From the NCBI RefSeq assembly GCF_013403875.1, contig NZ_JACBNX010000007.1:1-64000 (forward strand): a stretch of 64,000 nucleotides of DNA, read 5' to 3'. Below, piece by piece: positions 8,293 to 16,155 of this stretch. The notes under the pieces are model-generated. The model was not told the origin of the DNA and made no database searches. It worked only from the letters and a program-made list of their open reading frames with translations. The translations under genes were made by a program, and so were the position numbers. The stretch comes from Burkholderia guangdongensis. Its GTDB lineage: Bacteria; Pseudomonadota; Gammaproteobacteria; Burkholderiales; Burkholderiaceae. The first letter of the stretch is position 1, and each line of letters opens with the position of its first letter.

Positions 8293-9201
8293 TTGAGCAC
8301 CTCGTCAGATCGAATCGTCGTCCTGAGCCTCGGGCGCGAATCCCGCGTCCTGTCCGTCGCGCCCGACGGCAGCGATGTGAAAGTCCTCATCGGCGGCCTC
8401 GAGTCGAAGCCGGACGGCGTGACCGTCGACGAGGCAAACGGCCATCTGTATCTGTCGTTCATGGGCGCGATCCGCGACGGCGACGACTTCTGGGCGACCG
8501 ATGGCCATATCGAGCGCACGAATCTCGACGGCAGCGATCGCCGGGTGATCGTTCCGGTCGGCACGTTCTACACCGGCAAGCAGATCACGTTCGATGCGGC
8601 GAGCGGCCGGCTCTACTGGTGCGACCGCGAAGGGCTGGGCGTGCTGAGCTGCCGCACCGACGGCTCGGACCTGACCGTTCACGTGCGGACCGGCACGACC
8701 GCCGAGCATCGGAAGGAGCCTCGCAGGCATTGCGTAGGCGTTACTGTCGATCGGGACGGTGGGTATTTGTATTGGACGCAGAAGGGCAAGCCGAAGGGCG
8801 GCGAGGGGATGATCTTGCGTGCGCCGCTTGATGTCGTGCCGGCGGATCCGGCGGTGCGCGATGATATTGAGATGTTGTTCGATGGGCTGCCGGAGCCGAT
8901 CGATCTTGAGTGGGATGGTGAGTCGGGGACGCTCTATTGGACTGATCGTGGCGCGGAGCCGGACGGCAACACGCTGAACCGCGCGAAGATCCGCGACGGC
9001 CGGGCGGTCGATCACGAGATCCTGCTGCATGGCCTCGACGAGGGGATTGGCCTGACTTACGACCGTGATCGCAGGCGCGTGTTCGTTAGCGATCTTGGCG
9101 GGAATCTGCGTGTCGTGAGCTTGGATCGGCCGGGGGTTGGCGAGATCGTGTTTCAGGGCCAGGGGAAGCTGACGGGGATCGCGTATTTGCACGGGGATTG
9201 A
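8293..9201 (+). CDS. YWTD-type beta-propeller protein (TTG start)
   Basis: A 302-residue protein made of YWTD/LDL-receptor class B-like repeats: LYLSF, LYWCDREG, LYWTQKGK and LYWTDRG each follow a DG or SG turn, giving a likely six-bladed propeller. No signal peptide is visible. The chosen start is TTG at 8293, because a GGGAGAAG ribosome-binding site lies about seven bases upstream and propeller homology begins just after; the reading frame stays open to 8041. Such proteins are often automatically labelled as gluconolactonase or dehydrogenase without support. Codon use in the second half (from about 8740) drops to G/T-ending codons, unlike the first half. Confidence 0.72.
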   Translation: MSTSSDRIVVLSLGRESRVLSVAPDGSDVKVLIGGLESKPDGVTVDEANGHLYLSFMGAIRDGDDFWATDGHIERTNLDGSDRRVIVPVGTFYTGKQITFDAASGRLYWCDREGLGVLSCRTDGSDLTVHVRTGTTAEHRKEPRRHCVGVTVDRDGGYLYWTQKGKPKGGEGMILRAPLDVVPADPAVRDDIEMLFDGLPEPIDLEWDGESGTLYWTDRGAEPDGNTLNRAKIRDGRAVDHEILLHGLDEGIGLTYDRDRRRVFVSDLGGNLRVVSLDRPGVGEIVFQGQGKLTGIAYLHGD

Positions 9202-9607
9202 GTCGCGGTTGTTATCCGGATTTGGTATGGGGCGCTGGGTGATCGGCGAGCGGTCGCGTCGGGGCGATCGCATTGATCGTTGGCCGAGGCTTCGCGAGGT
9301 CGGTCTCGTCGTATGCGGCGCGGGCGCAAGGAAACGGAATCAGTGGGACTGCGATCCGCCAAGAATCAAGGACCTGACTATCACTTCGTCGCATTGCGCT
9401 CGGGCCTTGATGCGGAAGTCGCGAGATGTGCCGACTTGTGGAGCTATGGAATCGTGAGGCTGACGGGGCTGGCGGCGTTTCAGTTCGACTAGGAGCGGCC
9501 GATCGTTTCAGTAGATCGGGACGCCCGATACGTCCGTTCAACCCTTCATGGCGTCCAACCAACTGCCGTTATTATGTTGACATTCTGTAACCCGACGGGG
9601 TCAATTC
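9202..9607. other. Gene-poor stretch at the border of the accessory region
   Basis: About 400 bp without a convincing gene; short open frames here have no ribosome-binding site or plausible composition. A TTGACA hexamer lies at 9577-9582, too close to the next start (9608) to be a clear -35 element. Base composition falls from about 9500 onward, marking the edge of the accessory stretch. Confidence 0.5.
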
Positions 9608-10420
9608 ATGAGCGCGACAGTTATTCCTAATGAGCCTCGCGTTGCCGTACTTGTTGATTGCGATAACACTCGTCCTGAGATACTGGAATACGCACTACGA
9701 GTCGTTGCTCAGTTTGGCCGAGTTGTTCTCCGTCGCGGCTATGGTAATCACAGCACGCTCAGCAAGACGTGGCAGGAGGCGCTGGTTCGTCAGGCTTTTA
9801 CACCATGTCTTCAATATCAATACGCTCCCGGTAAGAATACCTCCGATATTGCGTTGGCGCTCGATGCTCTCGAAGCAATGTTTGATCATCGGGCCGAGAA
9901 GTTTTGCCTCGTAACCAGCGACTCTGACTTTGCCTATCTTTGTCGGAAGCTACGGGAGCGCGGAGCGACAGTGTGTATTGTCGGAGAATCAAAGACGCCG
10001 GAAGCGCTTCGCAATTCCAGTGATCAATTTTTTGAGTGGGCACCAGTTTCTACTGCGAATGATGAGATTCCAACTGATACGCCGGCGCAGGCGAAAGTAG
10101 AGAATTCAAAGCAACCGGCGATCAAGCGACGACCGAAATTCGTGGTGGACGCGGTGGCATTGCTTGCGAGTAACACACCCGAAGGTCAAGTACACCTGGG
10201 TGCGTTAGGGCAATACCTCAAGCGAACCGATCCCGGCTTTTCACCAGCTGACTATGGACATTCTGGGCTATTGGACATGTTAAAGGCATATGATCTTCTG
10301 GCTCTAAAAAAAGAGAACGGTGGTCATTACACGGTGGGGCTAGCTCATTCTGGACTGCGTGAATGCAGCGCTTCAAGTGCTGCTCCGACGACCGGCGTAA
10401 GCTCCGAATTGCCTGTATAG
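9608..10420 (+). CDS. NYN-domain (PIN-like RNase) protein with C-terminal OST-HTH/LOTUS domain
   Basis: A 270-residue protein. The N-terminal NYN domain (about 10-145) shows the acidic residues of PIN-like metal nucleases: VDCDN (D17, D19), NTSD (D80) and TSDSDF (D105, D107). A basic linker leads to an OST-HTH/LOTUS domain (about 175-243: KFVVDAVALLAS ... LGALGQYLKRTDPGFSPADYG ... GLLDMLKAYDLL), which in other proteins binds RNA. This arrangement fits an RNA-directed endoribonuclease or RNA-binding regulator. Codon use is clearly less GC-biased than in flanking genes, suggesting transfer. It starts the accessory stretch and has no co-directional close neighbour. Confidence 0.85.
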   Translation: MSATVIPNEPRVAVLVDCDNTRPEILEYALRVVAQFGRVVLRRGYGNHSTLSKTWQEALVRQAFTPCLQYQYAPGKNTSDIALALDALEAMFDHRAEKFCLVTSDSDFAYLCRKLRERGATVCIVGESKTPEALRNSSDQFFEWAPVSTANDEIPTDTPAQAKVENSKQPAIKRRPKFVVDAVALLASNTPEGQVHLGALGQYLKRTDPGFSPADYGHSGLLDMLKAYDLLALKKENGGHYTVGLAHSGLRECSASSAAPTTGVSSELPV

Positions 10421-10682
10421 CCGTTTCACACATTCCGTCGCAGTCCGCTCCCAGGCGAACATCAGTCATTGCGGATGGCCGAGGCGGAACGGCAGCTCAC
10501 GGTCAACGACTGCGGCCGACCGCATGGGGCAGCAATCGGCCAGCGGCCGACATTCGCCGATGCAGTCTCGCGGTCATTCGAACGTCGCCTCAGCACCGGA
10601 AAGCTGCCGCTAGACTCGTGAATACGTGAGCTCGCCACCAGCTACCTCAGTAAAAACATCGACTTGCAATATAAGCCGAACC

Positions 10683-11048
10683 TTATGTTTTCCTATAGAT
10701 ATCTAGCGCGCGCAACACCCGTAACGCCTTCGTCAGCTTCCCGAGCGAATTTGCGGCGTCGTCGGATTGTCTTATATACGCCTCTGCGTTCTTCTTGATG
10801 TCCGTTAGTGCTTCTCGCAACTCCACCAACTCATCGACGAAATCCTCGTCAATTTCTGCGGTCAGGAACTGGTGGTTGCAGGTCAGACACTCCCTGCCCC
10901 GTCGGAACCAATTGATATCACTGTGGACGGTTCTGGTCCAACGTTGACCTGACTCGTCGGCGATAAGTCTAGGGTCAACAGCCATACAAACGGTAATCGA
11001 TCGGCAGGCTGGACACCACATTTTCGTACCGCCCTGATTTGCGCGCAT
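10683..11048 (-). CDS. Small protein with NrdR-like zinc ribbon
   Basis: A 121-residue protein. Its N-terminus resembles the zinc ribbon of NrdR: a WCPAC pair (C12, C15), an intervening strand region, then RGRECLTCNHQFLTAE (C54, C57), like the RRRECLKC-GKRFTTYE pattern of NrdR. The ATP-cone that follows in NrdR is absent; instead there is a helical tail with several acidic residues. It probably binds nucleic acid through the ribbon. I start it at 11048 (a GGGGGTAG stretch precedes it on this strand); an internal ATG at 11021 would begin at MWCPAC. Composition is like the other accessory genes. Confidence 0.65.
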   Translation of the reverse strand: MRANQGGTKMWCPACRSITVCMAVDPRLIADESGQRWTRTVHSDINWFRRGRECLTCNHQFLTAEIDEDFVDELVELREALTDIKKNAEAYIRQSDDAANSLGKLTKALRVLRALDIYRKT

Positions 11049-11324
11049 CGCGCCTACCCCCTGTCAGTGCACCTGTCAGCATGCAGTTGCTGTTAGTAAA
11101 ACACATGGCCGGGAAGCCCCACGCTCCCGGTCATGGAGCTCCGGCCCGCAATTGGCGAACTGGACGCCCGATGGGTCATTCCGCGACTTAATCGATCGAT
11201 TGGCTCGTACGCGATAAAATCCGGCACAGTAACCAGCGAATCTCTTGGACACTGATCCACAACGCCTTCAAGAGTTTTTGCTCGCCGGATTGAAATCCTC
11301 ACCCCAGAGTGTGCGCAAACGGAA

Positions 11325-11669
11325 TTATTTTTCATTTTCAATAATGACGTTCGGTGCGTCTCTCACATCAGGACGACTATATGCTGGATCATCAGTCGAG
11401 AGACAACGGAAAGTCACGTTCGTTGTAGTGTCGATGCCCATTCTGGTGCGAGCCGTACTCTCATTGACTAATATGAAGTGCTTGCCTTCAGCATTACACT
11501 TCGCCGCGCCAGCCTGAAATGCGTGTTCCCGCGCAGCGGCGGCACTGCGGTATCTATCGGACGTCGAGGAAACAGAGTAGGTATCGCGTCCAACTTCCAG
11601 CACATCTGACGTGCTAACGCACCCAGCCAGTGTCACCACGCAAGCACTAGTTGCGCCCCATTTTTTCAT
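11325..11669 (-). CDS. Small lipoprotein, unknown function
   Basis: A 114-residue protein with a lipoprotein signal: a short basic N-terminus (MKKWG), a hydrophobic segment and the lipobox LAGC (Cys about 18). The start at 11669 follows AAAGGAAAG at good spacing. The open frame continues far upstream, but the lipobox fixes this start. The mature part has a Tyr/Ser-rich region followed by AAAAREHAFQAGAAKCNAEGKHF and a TNVTFRC strand, a small two-Cys domain seen in many short outer-membrane lipoproteins of proteobacteria. Role unknown. Confidence 0.72.
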   Translation of the reverse strand: MKKWGATSACVVTLAGCVSTSDVLEVGRDTYSVSSTSDRYRSAAAAREHAFQAGAAKCNAEGKHFILVNESTARTRMGIDTTTNVTFRCLSTDDPAYSRPDVRDAPNVIIENEK

Positions 11670-11728
11670 TGCCGCCACTTTCCTTTTGATTGTTTGCCCG
11701 AAAAGACGCTGCTTATGGCCCAGAAAGT

Positions 11729-12058
11729 TTAGCGCATTGATCGGCTTCCTGCCACGGGATTCACGGCAGGCGTTTCGGCTATCAGCCTCGCTGCCTTCGC
11801 GTCGAGCAGGAGAGCTGGCAAGTACCGGTACTGCACCCACATTCCGAGCCATTTTGAGAGGTCTGCGGGGACTGTTGATGCATGGGGAGGCCTTTCCCTC
11901 TCTCTCGCCCAGCCAATACTAGTCGCCAACGCCTTGGCCGCAAGTTCAGCCGTTGGATAGCTTCCATAGTACATTTCGCCCCAAGCCAAATGGCTTGCGC
12001 CGTGGTATACGTAAATGCTGAAGATGCCACTTGGCGTTTCAAAGATGTATTTCAGCAT
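11729..12058 (-). CDS. Hypothetical protein (possible gene)
   Basis: A 109-residue open frame whose N-terminal half (MLKYIFETPSGIF ... GEMYYGSYPTAELAAKALATSIGWARE) reads like a real small alpha/beta domain. The C-terminal part is less protein-like. A GAGG element stands eight bases before the ATG at 12058; an earlier ATG at 12100 is possible. It ends 59 bp upstream of the lipoprotein on the same strand, so the two may be cotranscribed. No function can be assigned. Confidence 0.4.
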   Translation of the reverse strand: MLKYIFETPSGIFSIYVYHGASHLAWGEMYYGSYPTAELAAKALATSIGWARERERPPHASTVPADLSKWLGMWVQYRYLPALLLDAKAARLIAETPAVNPVAGSRSMR

Positions 12059-12324
12059 TCCCGGAACCTCGGTGAAAACAGGGAGCCTATGCCCGGTCAA
12101 GTACGGTCAACACGAGCATACCGGTAAAGACGGTGCGAAGTTAATCGGATCGGCCCCTAGCCTGATTCGGTCAAGCCACCTAGCCCTGCAGAGGAAGACA
12201 AACGGCCCGTGCCGGCCATACACTAGGTCACTGCCGGCTCCGTCTCGGACCGGCCTGCACCCCGGGGCCGGATTCGTACTGTACGCTGGGCAAACGCAAT
12301 CGACGCGAGCAGGATGGAGCGGAC

Positions 12325-12870
12325 ATGGATGAATCTACAATGAGCAATGGGAACTTCGAAGCGCGTGAGGGGCGACCGCCTCTTGAACGAGACGTACAGG
12401 AATTTTTGGCTGATTCGTTATCGGAGTCTATTGGTGAACCACTCACTCTTATTCAAACGGAATATCCGGTCTCGTTTGGAAGAATTGATATCCTTGCTAA
12501 GGACAAATTGGATCGATTTGTGGTTATCGAGTTAAAGCTGGGAACAGCAAGCCGTGATGCGGTTGGTCAATTGCAAAGTTACATGGGTGCCCTGGTCCAG
12601 GAAAATCCAGAGTCTTTTGTCCGGGGAATTCTCGTAGGCTCCGCGTTGGATGCGGGCGCTCAGGCGGCTCTTCTGGTGGCCAACGACATCCAGTTTGTTT
12701 CCTTCTCAATTGCTTTCACGTTTTCGCACGCACTAGCTTCTAAAAATACATACGACGAATGGATTGCGAGGAAGACGAAGAACGCAGTTACGTCCAAGAA
12801 GAATGTAGTCTCATCTGCGCCAGATAAGACTACCCCTGCAATATGGTTGCCCCCCGGCTTTAGGAAATGA
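12325..12870 (+). CDS. Stand-alone NucS-like PD-(D/E)XK endonuclease domain protein
   Basis: A 181-residue protein built around a PD-(D/E)XK nuclease core of the DUF91/NucS C-terminal type. FGRIDILAKD gives D55, VVIELK gives E69 and K71, and GQLQSYM gives Q82 downstream. NucS in archaea and actinobacteria uses this domain for mismatch cutting, but the NucS N-terminal DNA-binding domain is absent here. Related short proteins occur as restriction- or repair-like accessory nucleases. Low-GC codon use places it with the transferred genes. The ATG at 12325 follows GGAGCGG. The C-terminus ends in a basic/Ser linker and a WLPPGFRK tail. Confidence 0.75.
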   Translation: MDESTMSNGNFEAREGRPPLERDVQEFLADSLSESIGEPLTLIQTEYPVSFGRIDILAKDKLDRFVVIELKLGTASRDAVGQLQSYMGALVQENPESFVRGILVGSALDAGAQAALLVANDIQFVSFSIAFTFSHALASKNTYDEWIARKTKNAVTSKKNVVSSAPDKTTPAIWLPPGFRK

Positions 12871-13441
12871 ACGGTCGGATGTCTCAAGTGTGGTCCCTGA
12901 GGACAGTAGGTGTCAGCCAATTTGGCTGAGAACTGGCCGCTACTTACAGATGAGGCGTCATTGATGTCAGCTGGCTCGAATGACAGCAACGGGTCGGGTT
13001 CGGCCGGTCGCGATCGTCGCAGACCGGCCAATTTTTGCCACTCGCCTCGAGTATAACGCTGCCATTCGAGCGGCCGTTTTAGCCCGAAATAGGCCGGATG
13101 CTCAGCTCGCGTCTATTGACCATAGGATGCGTTCGGCGTAAGAGCGGTGCTGCAGTTGTCGGATATCTCGCTGCCATTCGCAAACCGGCGTCGGCGAATG
13201 CGCGAAGACCCGAAGACCTGCGGTCACGGTCCGTTGCATTCAAGTCAATCGTGACGCGCACGGGGTTAAAGAGCAGGCACACTCGTGCCTCGTCTGTTCG
13301 TCCATAACCTACTCCATGTCCCATTCGAAGCGGTGCGACGGTATCCGACCGTGGAGGCCACGACAACCTATCGCGATTTTGATACCTAGTAAAAAGTTGT
13401 CACTCGCATAGGATAGCGGCAACTTCTCTTCAAGGAAAAAC
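12871..13441. other. Gene-poor stretch, possible decayed intergenic repeats
   Basis: About 570 bp with no supportable gene. It contains several GGCCG(C/G)-rich words of a kind that recur at 10460-10560 and 15600-15790, for example GAACTGGCCGCTACT near 12930 against AAATTGGCCGCTGATT near 15630. This looks like degenerate non-coding repeat material. No tRNA or clear promoter was found. Confidence 0.4.
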
Positions 13442-15013
13442 ATGCGGCCCGCTATAAACCAGCTGCCGACCCTAGGCTACCTGCACAAAGTCGTCTGCGA
13501 CTGCCTGGGACTATGGAACAGCGATAACGAAGACATAAACTTCCACGTGGCTGCCACGGAGAAAGATCGGCGCATCGCGTTGCGGCAGGCTTTCGAGGCA
13601 ATCAAAAGAGATGATGGAGTGTATGGAACTCTAGACGATCTGATCGTCGTGGCTGCCCAGTTGGCTCCAAAGGACACACAGAAGGTAAAAAAAAGCAGAA
13701 CAATCCAGGCCTATGTCAATCACCTGTCCAAAACCGACTTTGAATCCGTCCATGAGTACAACGAGTTACGCCAGTACATTGAGACGTTGCTCGCTGAGCG
13801 TTACTCCCGCTGGGGCGTATCGGGACTGGCGGTAAAATTTTACACGTCGGCGCTCGCCCACTACCGGGAATTTGTTAGAGAGCACGCCTGCAATGCTCAG
13901 AGTCAGACGTACAGCTATCAGTGTTTTCTCAGTCAAGATCTTCGCTTACTGACGAGGACTCTGATCCGCGAGTTGCTACCAGACGACACGTGGCCGGATG
14001 CCGCACCGGATGCGCCGTGGCCTTTGAGGGGGTTCGCTGATGCGGCTAGCCAGATCAGCGGCATCTCGCTGCATAAGCTTCACCAGTACCACGAGTTTCA
14101 GCAGGAGGGGCCACTCAACGAGCAAGCATGGTCTCGCGACTTCACTTCCCAGCAAGTCAATACTCGGTCCAAACAGGTGATCGAACGACTACGTAAGCCC
14201 GGCCGGATGAAGTGGGAAACCTTTTATCCAACCCTTCAACCGCTGGCGTACCACCTGCCGAAGGCTACCCGTGAAAACGCATTTGCGATTCACGCGTTTT
14301 CGGCCATGATCGCTCACAACCTCAATGGCCATGTGGCTGATTGCGGGCCATTCGAGCCTCCAACGCGGGAGAGCCTGGCGGCCGCTCAAGTTGCGCACAG
14401 TCATTCAGTACCCAGTAGCGACCTGCTTGATCGGCTGGTCAACGACTACTCCATCAATCATGAAGCCTTCGCTCAGCAGGTACGCTACTGCTATCGAGCT
14501 CTGCTCGACGGGATCAGGAGCTTACCCGGCTCACTGAACCTCGCTGTAGCCATTCCGGGTAGCCTAGACCTGGTTTACGGGGATGAACATAGGCAGTTCA
14601 TCGAAGGGGCCTGGCCAGAAACGTTACTAAACGGCCCCAACTGGCTCAACGAATGGGCTCGCGCCCGGGATGCCATGTTCGCCGGTGACGGCCTGCTGGC
14701 TCTCACGCACTTCAATTCAGCACTTGAACAGGCAAAGTACGCCGCGGGTTCACTATTCGTCCCGTTTTACATCCAGGTCTGTGCCTTCTGTAAGTCGCAG
14801 TATCGGCTGCATTCAGCGCGAAACGAGGAGGAATTGTTCGAGCGGTTCTATGAAGGCTTGGGCGAGAATGCCGCGACCTATGCGGCAATGCTCGGCTATA
14901 TCCCACAGCACGTCCGGGACCCCGTGACTCTGATGCCCCGCGTGACGGCACCCCGGAAGTTTGAATCTATTACCCGCGCTATCGACGCACTTGCAAAAGC
15001 CTTGCGAAGCTGA
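13442..15013 (+). CDS. Orphan 523-residue protein
   Basis: No family recognised. It is a long soluble protein without signal peptide or membrane helix and with many His, Tyr and Trp residues. The first 230 residues are mostly helical (RQAFEAIKRDDGVYGTLDDLIVVA, then RQYIETLLAERYSRWG). A central part (about 260-400) holds a short AFAIHAFSAMIAHNLNGH segment. The C-terminal part looks like helical repeats (ARARDAMFAGDGLLALTHFNSALEQAKYAAGSLF could be one TPR-like unit) and has a VCAFCKSQ Cys pair. AAGGAAAAAC precedes the ATG. Composition is that of transferred DNA. Two tiny genes follow on the same strand with strong ribosome-binding sites, suggesting a cassette. Confidence 0.75.
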   Translation: MRPAINQLPTLGYLHKVVCDCLGLWNSDNEDINFHVAATEKDRRIALRQAFEAIKRDDGVYGTLDDLIVVAAQLAPKDTQKVKKSRTIQAYVNHLSKTDFESVHEYNELRQYIETLLAERYSRWGVSGLAVKFYTSALAHYREFVREHACNAQSQTYSYQCFLSQDLRLLTRTLIRELLPDDTWPDAAPDAPWPLRGFADAASQISGISLHKLHQYHEFQQEGPLNEQAWSRDFTSQQVNTRSKQVIERLRKPGRMKWETFYPTLQPLAYHLPKATRENAFAIHAFSAMIAHNLNGHVADCGPFEPPTRESLAAAQVAHSHSVPSSDLLDRLVNDYSINHEAFAQQVRYCYRALLDGIRSLPGSLNLAVAIPGSLDLVYGDEHRQFIEGAWPETLLNGPNWLNEWARARDAMFAGDGLLALTHFNSALEQAKYAAGSLFVPFYIQVCAFCKSQYRLHSARNEEELFERFYEGLGENAATYAAMLGYIPQHVRDPVTLMPRVTAPRKFESITRAIDALAKALRS

Positions 15014-15117
15014 GCCGTCCAGACTTTCATCGGCACGTCCTATGTAGGCCAAGCTTTCAAACGCATCACTAAGCCGGAGAGTGATGCAACCCCAAGTGAT
15101 CCGGCAAGGAGATAAAA

Positions 15118-15297
15118 ATGAGCAAAAGTAGCGGTAGTGGCGGCCGTAGTGGTGGTTCCCACGGCGGTGGCGGTAATGGTGGCGGGGCTACCGGTGGTGG
15201 ACGTGGCCAGGGGAATGGCGGTGGATGGCCAAGTGGAACGGGTAAGCCATCCGGCGGAGGGCGCAGCAATGCACCAGTCGGCGGTGGCAAAAAGTAG
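15118..15297 (+). CDS. Glycine-rich 59-residue protein
   Basis: A short gene with an excellent ribosome-binding site (AAGGAGATAAAA directly before the ATG). The product begins MSKSSGSGGRSGG and is about half glycine, with Ser, Arg, Lys and single Trp and Pro residues, ending GGGKK. It is low-complexity, basic and disordered, without signal peptide. Such Gly/Arg-rich tails can bind RNA or mediate condensation, but that is inference. It follows the 523-residue orphan by about 100 bp on the same strand, and a hairpin follows it. Confidence 0.6.
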   Translation: MSKSSGSGGRSGGSHGGGGNGGGATGGGRGQGNGGGWPSGTGKPSGGGRSNAPVGGGKK

Positions 15298-15330
15298 GTT
15301 TGGCGCTGGTTTGGCCTTTTGATTCCGTCG

Positions 15331-15361
15331 AGAGGGCCCGCAAACAGCTTGTGGGCTCTCT
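15331..15361 (+). terminator. Long G/C hairpin between two small genes
   Basis: Imperfect 13-base arms AGAGGGCCCGCAA and TTGTGGGCTCTCT pair around a short loop (two G-U positions). No T tract follows; TTCGCGGCTTCGCC comes next. It may be an attenuator or mRNA-stabilising hairpin separating the Gly-rich gene from the Cys-cluster gene rather than a strong terminator. Confidence 0.5.
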
Positions 15362-15420
15362 TCGCGGCTTCGCCGCTACGGCGGTCCTTCACGTCAAACG
15401 TTGGCTAGCAAGGAGGTTGC

Positions 15421-15576
15421 ATGGCCTATCACTATCAATGTGCAGCGTGTTATTGCACTCTGCACCTAGAGGCAGCAGAAAACGACGAGCCCGTGTACAG
15501 CGTCGTAACCGGCGAGCTTTGTTTATCATGTCAATCTCAAAAAGATGCGCAGCGCTACGACGACGATGATGATTGA
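15421..15576 (+). CDS. 51-residue Cys-cluster protein with poly-Asp tail
   Basis: A very short gene with a consensus ribosome-binding site (AAGGAGG, four bases from the ATG at 15421). The product has two paired-Cys knuckles, CAACYC (C7, C10, C12) and CLSC (C34, C37), which would make a small zinc ribbon, followed by QKDAQRY and five consecutive Asp residues at the end. The acidic tail on a mini zinc ribbon is unusual and would suit a protein-protein contact or DNA mimicry; both are guesses. It lies co-directionally downstream of the Gly-rich gene. Confidence 0.62.
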   Translation: MAYHYQCAACYCTLHLEAAENDEPVYSVVTGELCLSCQSQKDAQRYDDDDD

Positions 15577-16155
15577 AGTTCGGCAGCCCAGCTAGCTAAA
15601 CACTTCACTTTCGTCAAACGTTGATCGCCAAAATTGGCCGCTGATTAGCAACGCTCCGAGGCCGCCAAGGTCGATCATACTGGCTGACTGCTGCACTTAA
15701 ATAGCGGCCATCGAACGAACGCTGCCCTGAACGGCGGTAGTGGGTCGTCTACAGCCGGCCGCGTCGGGCGAAAGTAGCCGTCGCATTTGGCTAAACGCTA
15801 GCGCCACGGCCGAAACCCAGAAAAGTCGTGTGTCGAAAACTGTAGTGCAATCAGACAAAGCAGTAATGAAACGATGGCCTGCTTCAACGCAATAGCTGCG
15901 ATGGTATTGTCGGAGCTTTCATGTTTGGCAATACTCTAAAGCCAAAGCCTGAAGCTGCGCGAGAATCCAACTAGTATAGGCCCGGAGATGAGCGATCGAG
16001 GTCAATCGACCGACGATAAGAAACGGTGCGAGATAAGGACGGGATTTCTATAGCAGATCAAGTGATGCGGGCTTTTTTGTCGATGAACCTCGATACACGC
16101 GGCCGGTCCCATCAGGGAACTGGCCGCGTGCGCCTATCGGCACCCACCCGCCGCG
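15577..16155. other. Gene-poor right end of the accessory stretch
   Basis: About 580 bp with no supportable gene or RNA. It has the same kind of GGCCG-rich, degenerate words as 12871-13441 (for example GGTCGTCTACAGCCGGCCG near 15740). A T-run (CTTTTTTG at 16072-16079) follows GCGGG but has no clear partner arm. I looked for a tRNA or attachment-site repeat that would define an island border and found none. Confidence 0.4.
16096..16130. terminator. Long hairpin beyond the large lipoprotein gene
   Basis: Perfect nine-base outer arms CACGCGGCC and GGCCGCGTG enclose an inner imperfect stem (GGTCCC / GGGAAC) with an ATCA loop. It starts 26 bases beyond the stop of the minus-strand lipoprotein gene. 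It lacks a T tract on that strand, so it is a likely 3'-end structure rather than a proven terminator. Confidence 0.6.

Noticed and set aside
11093..11341. 82-codon minus-strand frame downstream of the small lipoprotein
   Set aside because: Overlaps the lipoprotein end, lacks a good ribosome-binding site and shows no protein-like pattern; left out though not excluded.
15577..16155. Possible tRNA or attachment site closing the accessory stretch
   Set aside because: No cloverleaf and no direct repeat matching the left end near 9500 was found by eye.
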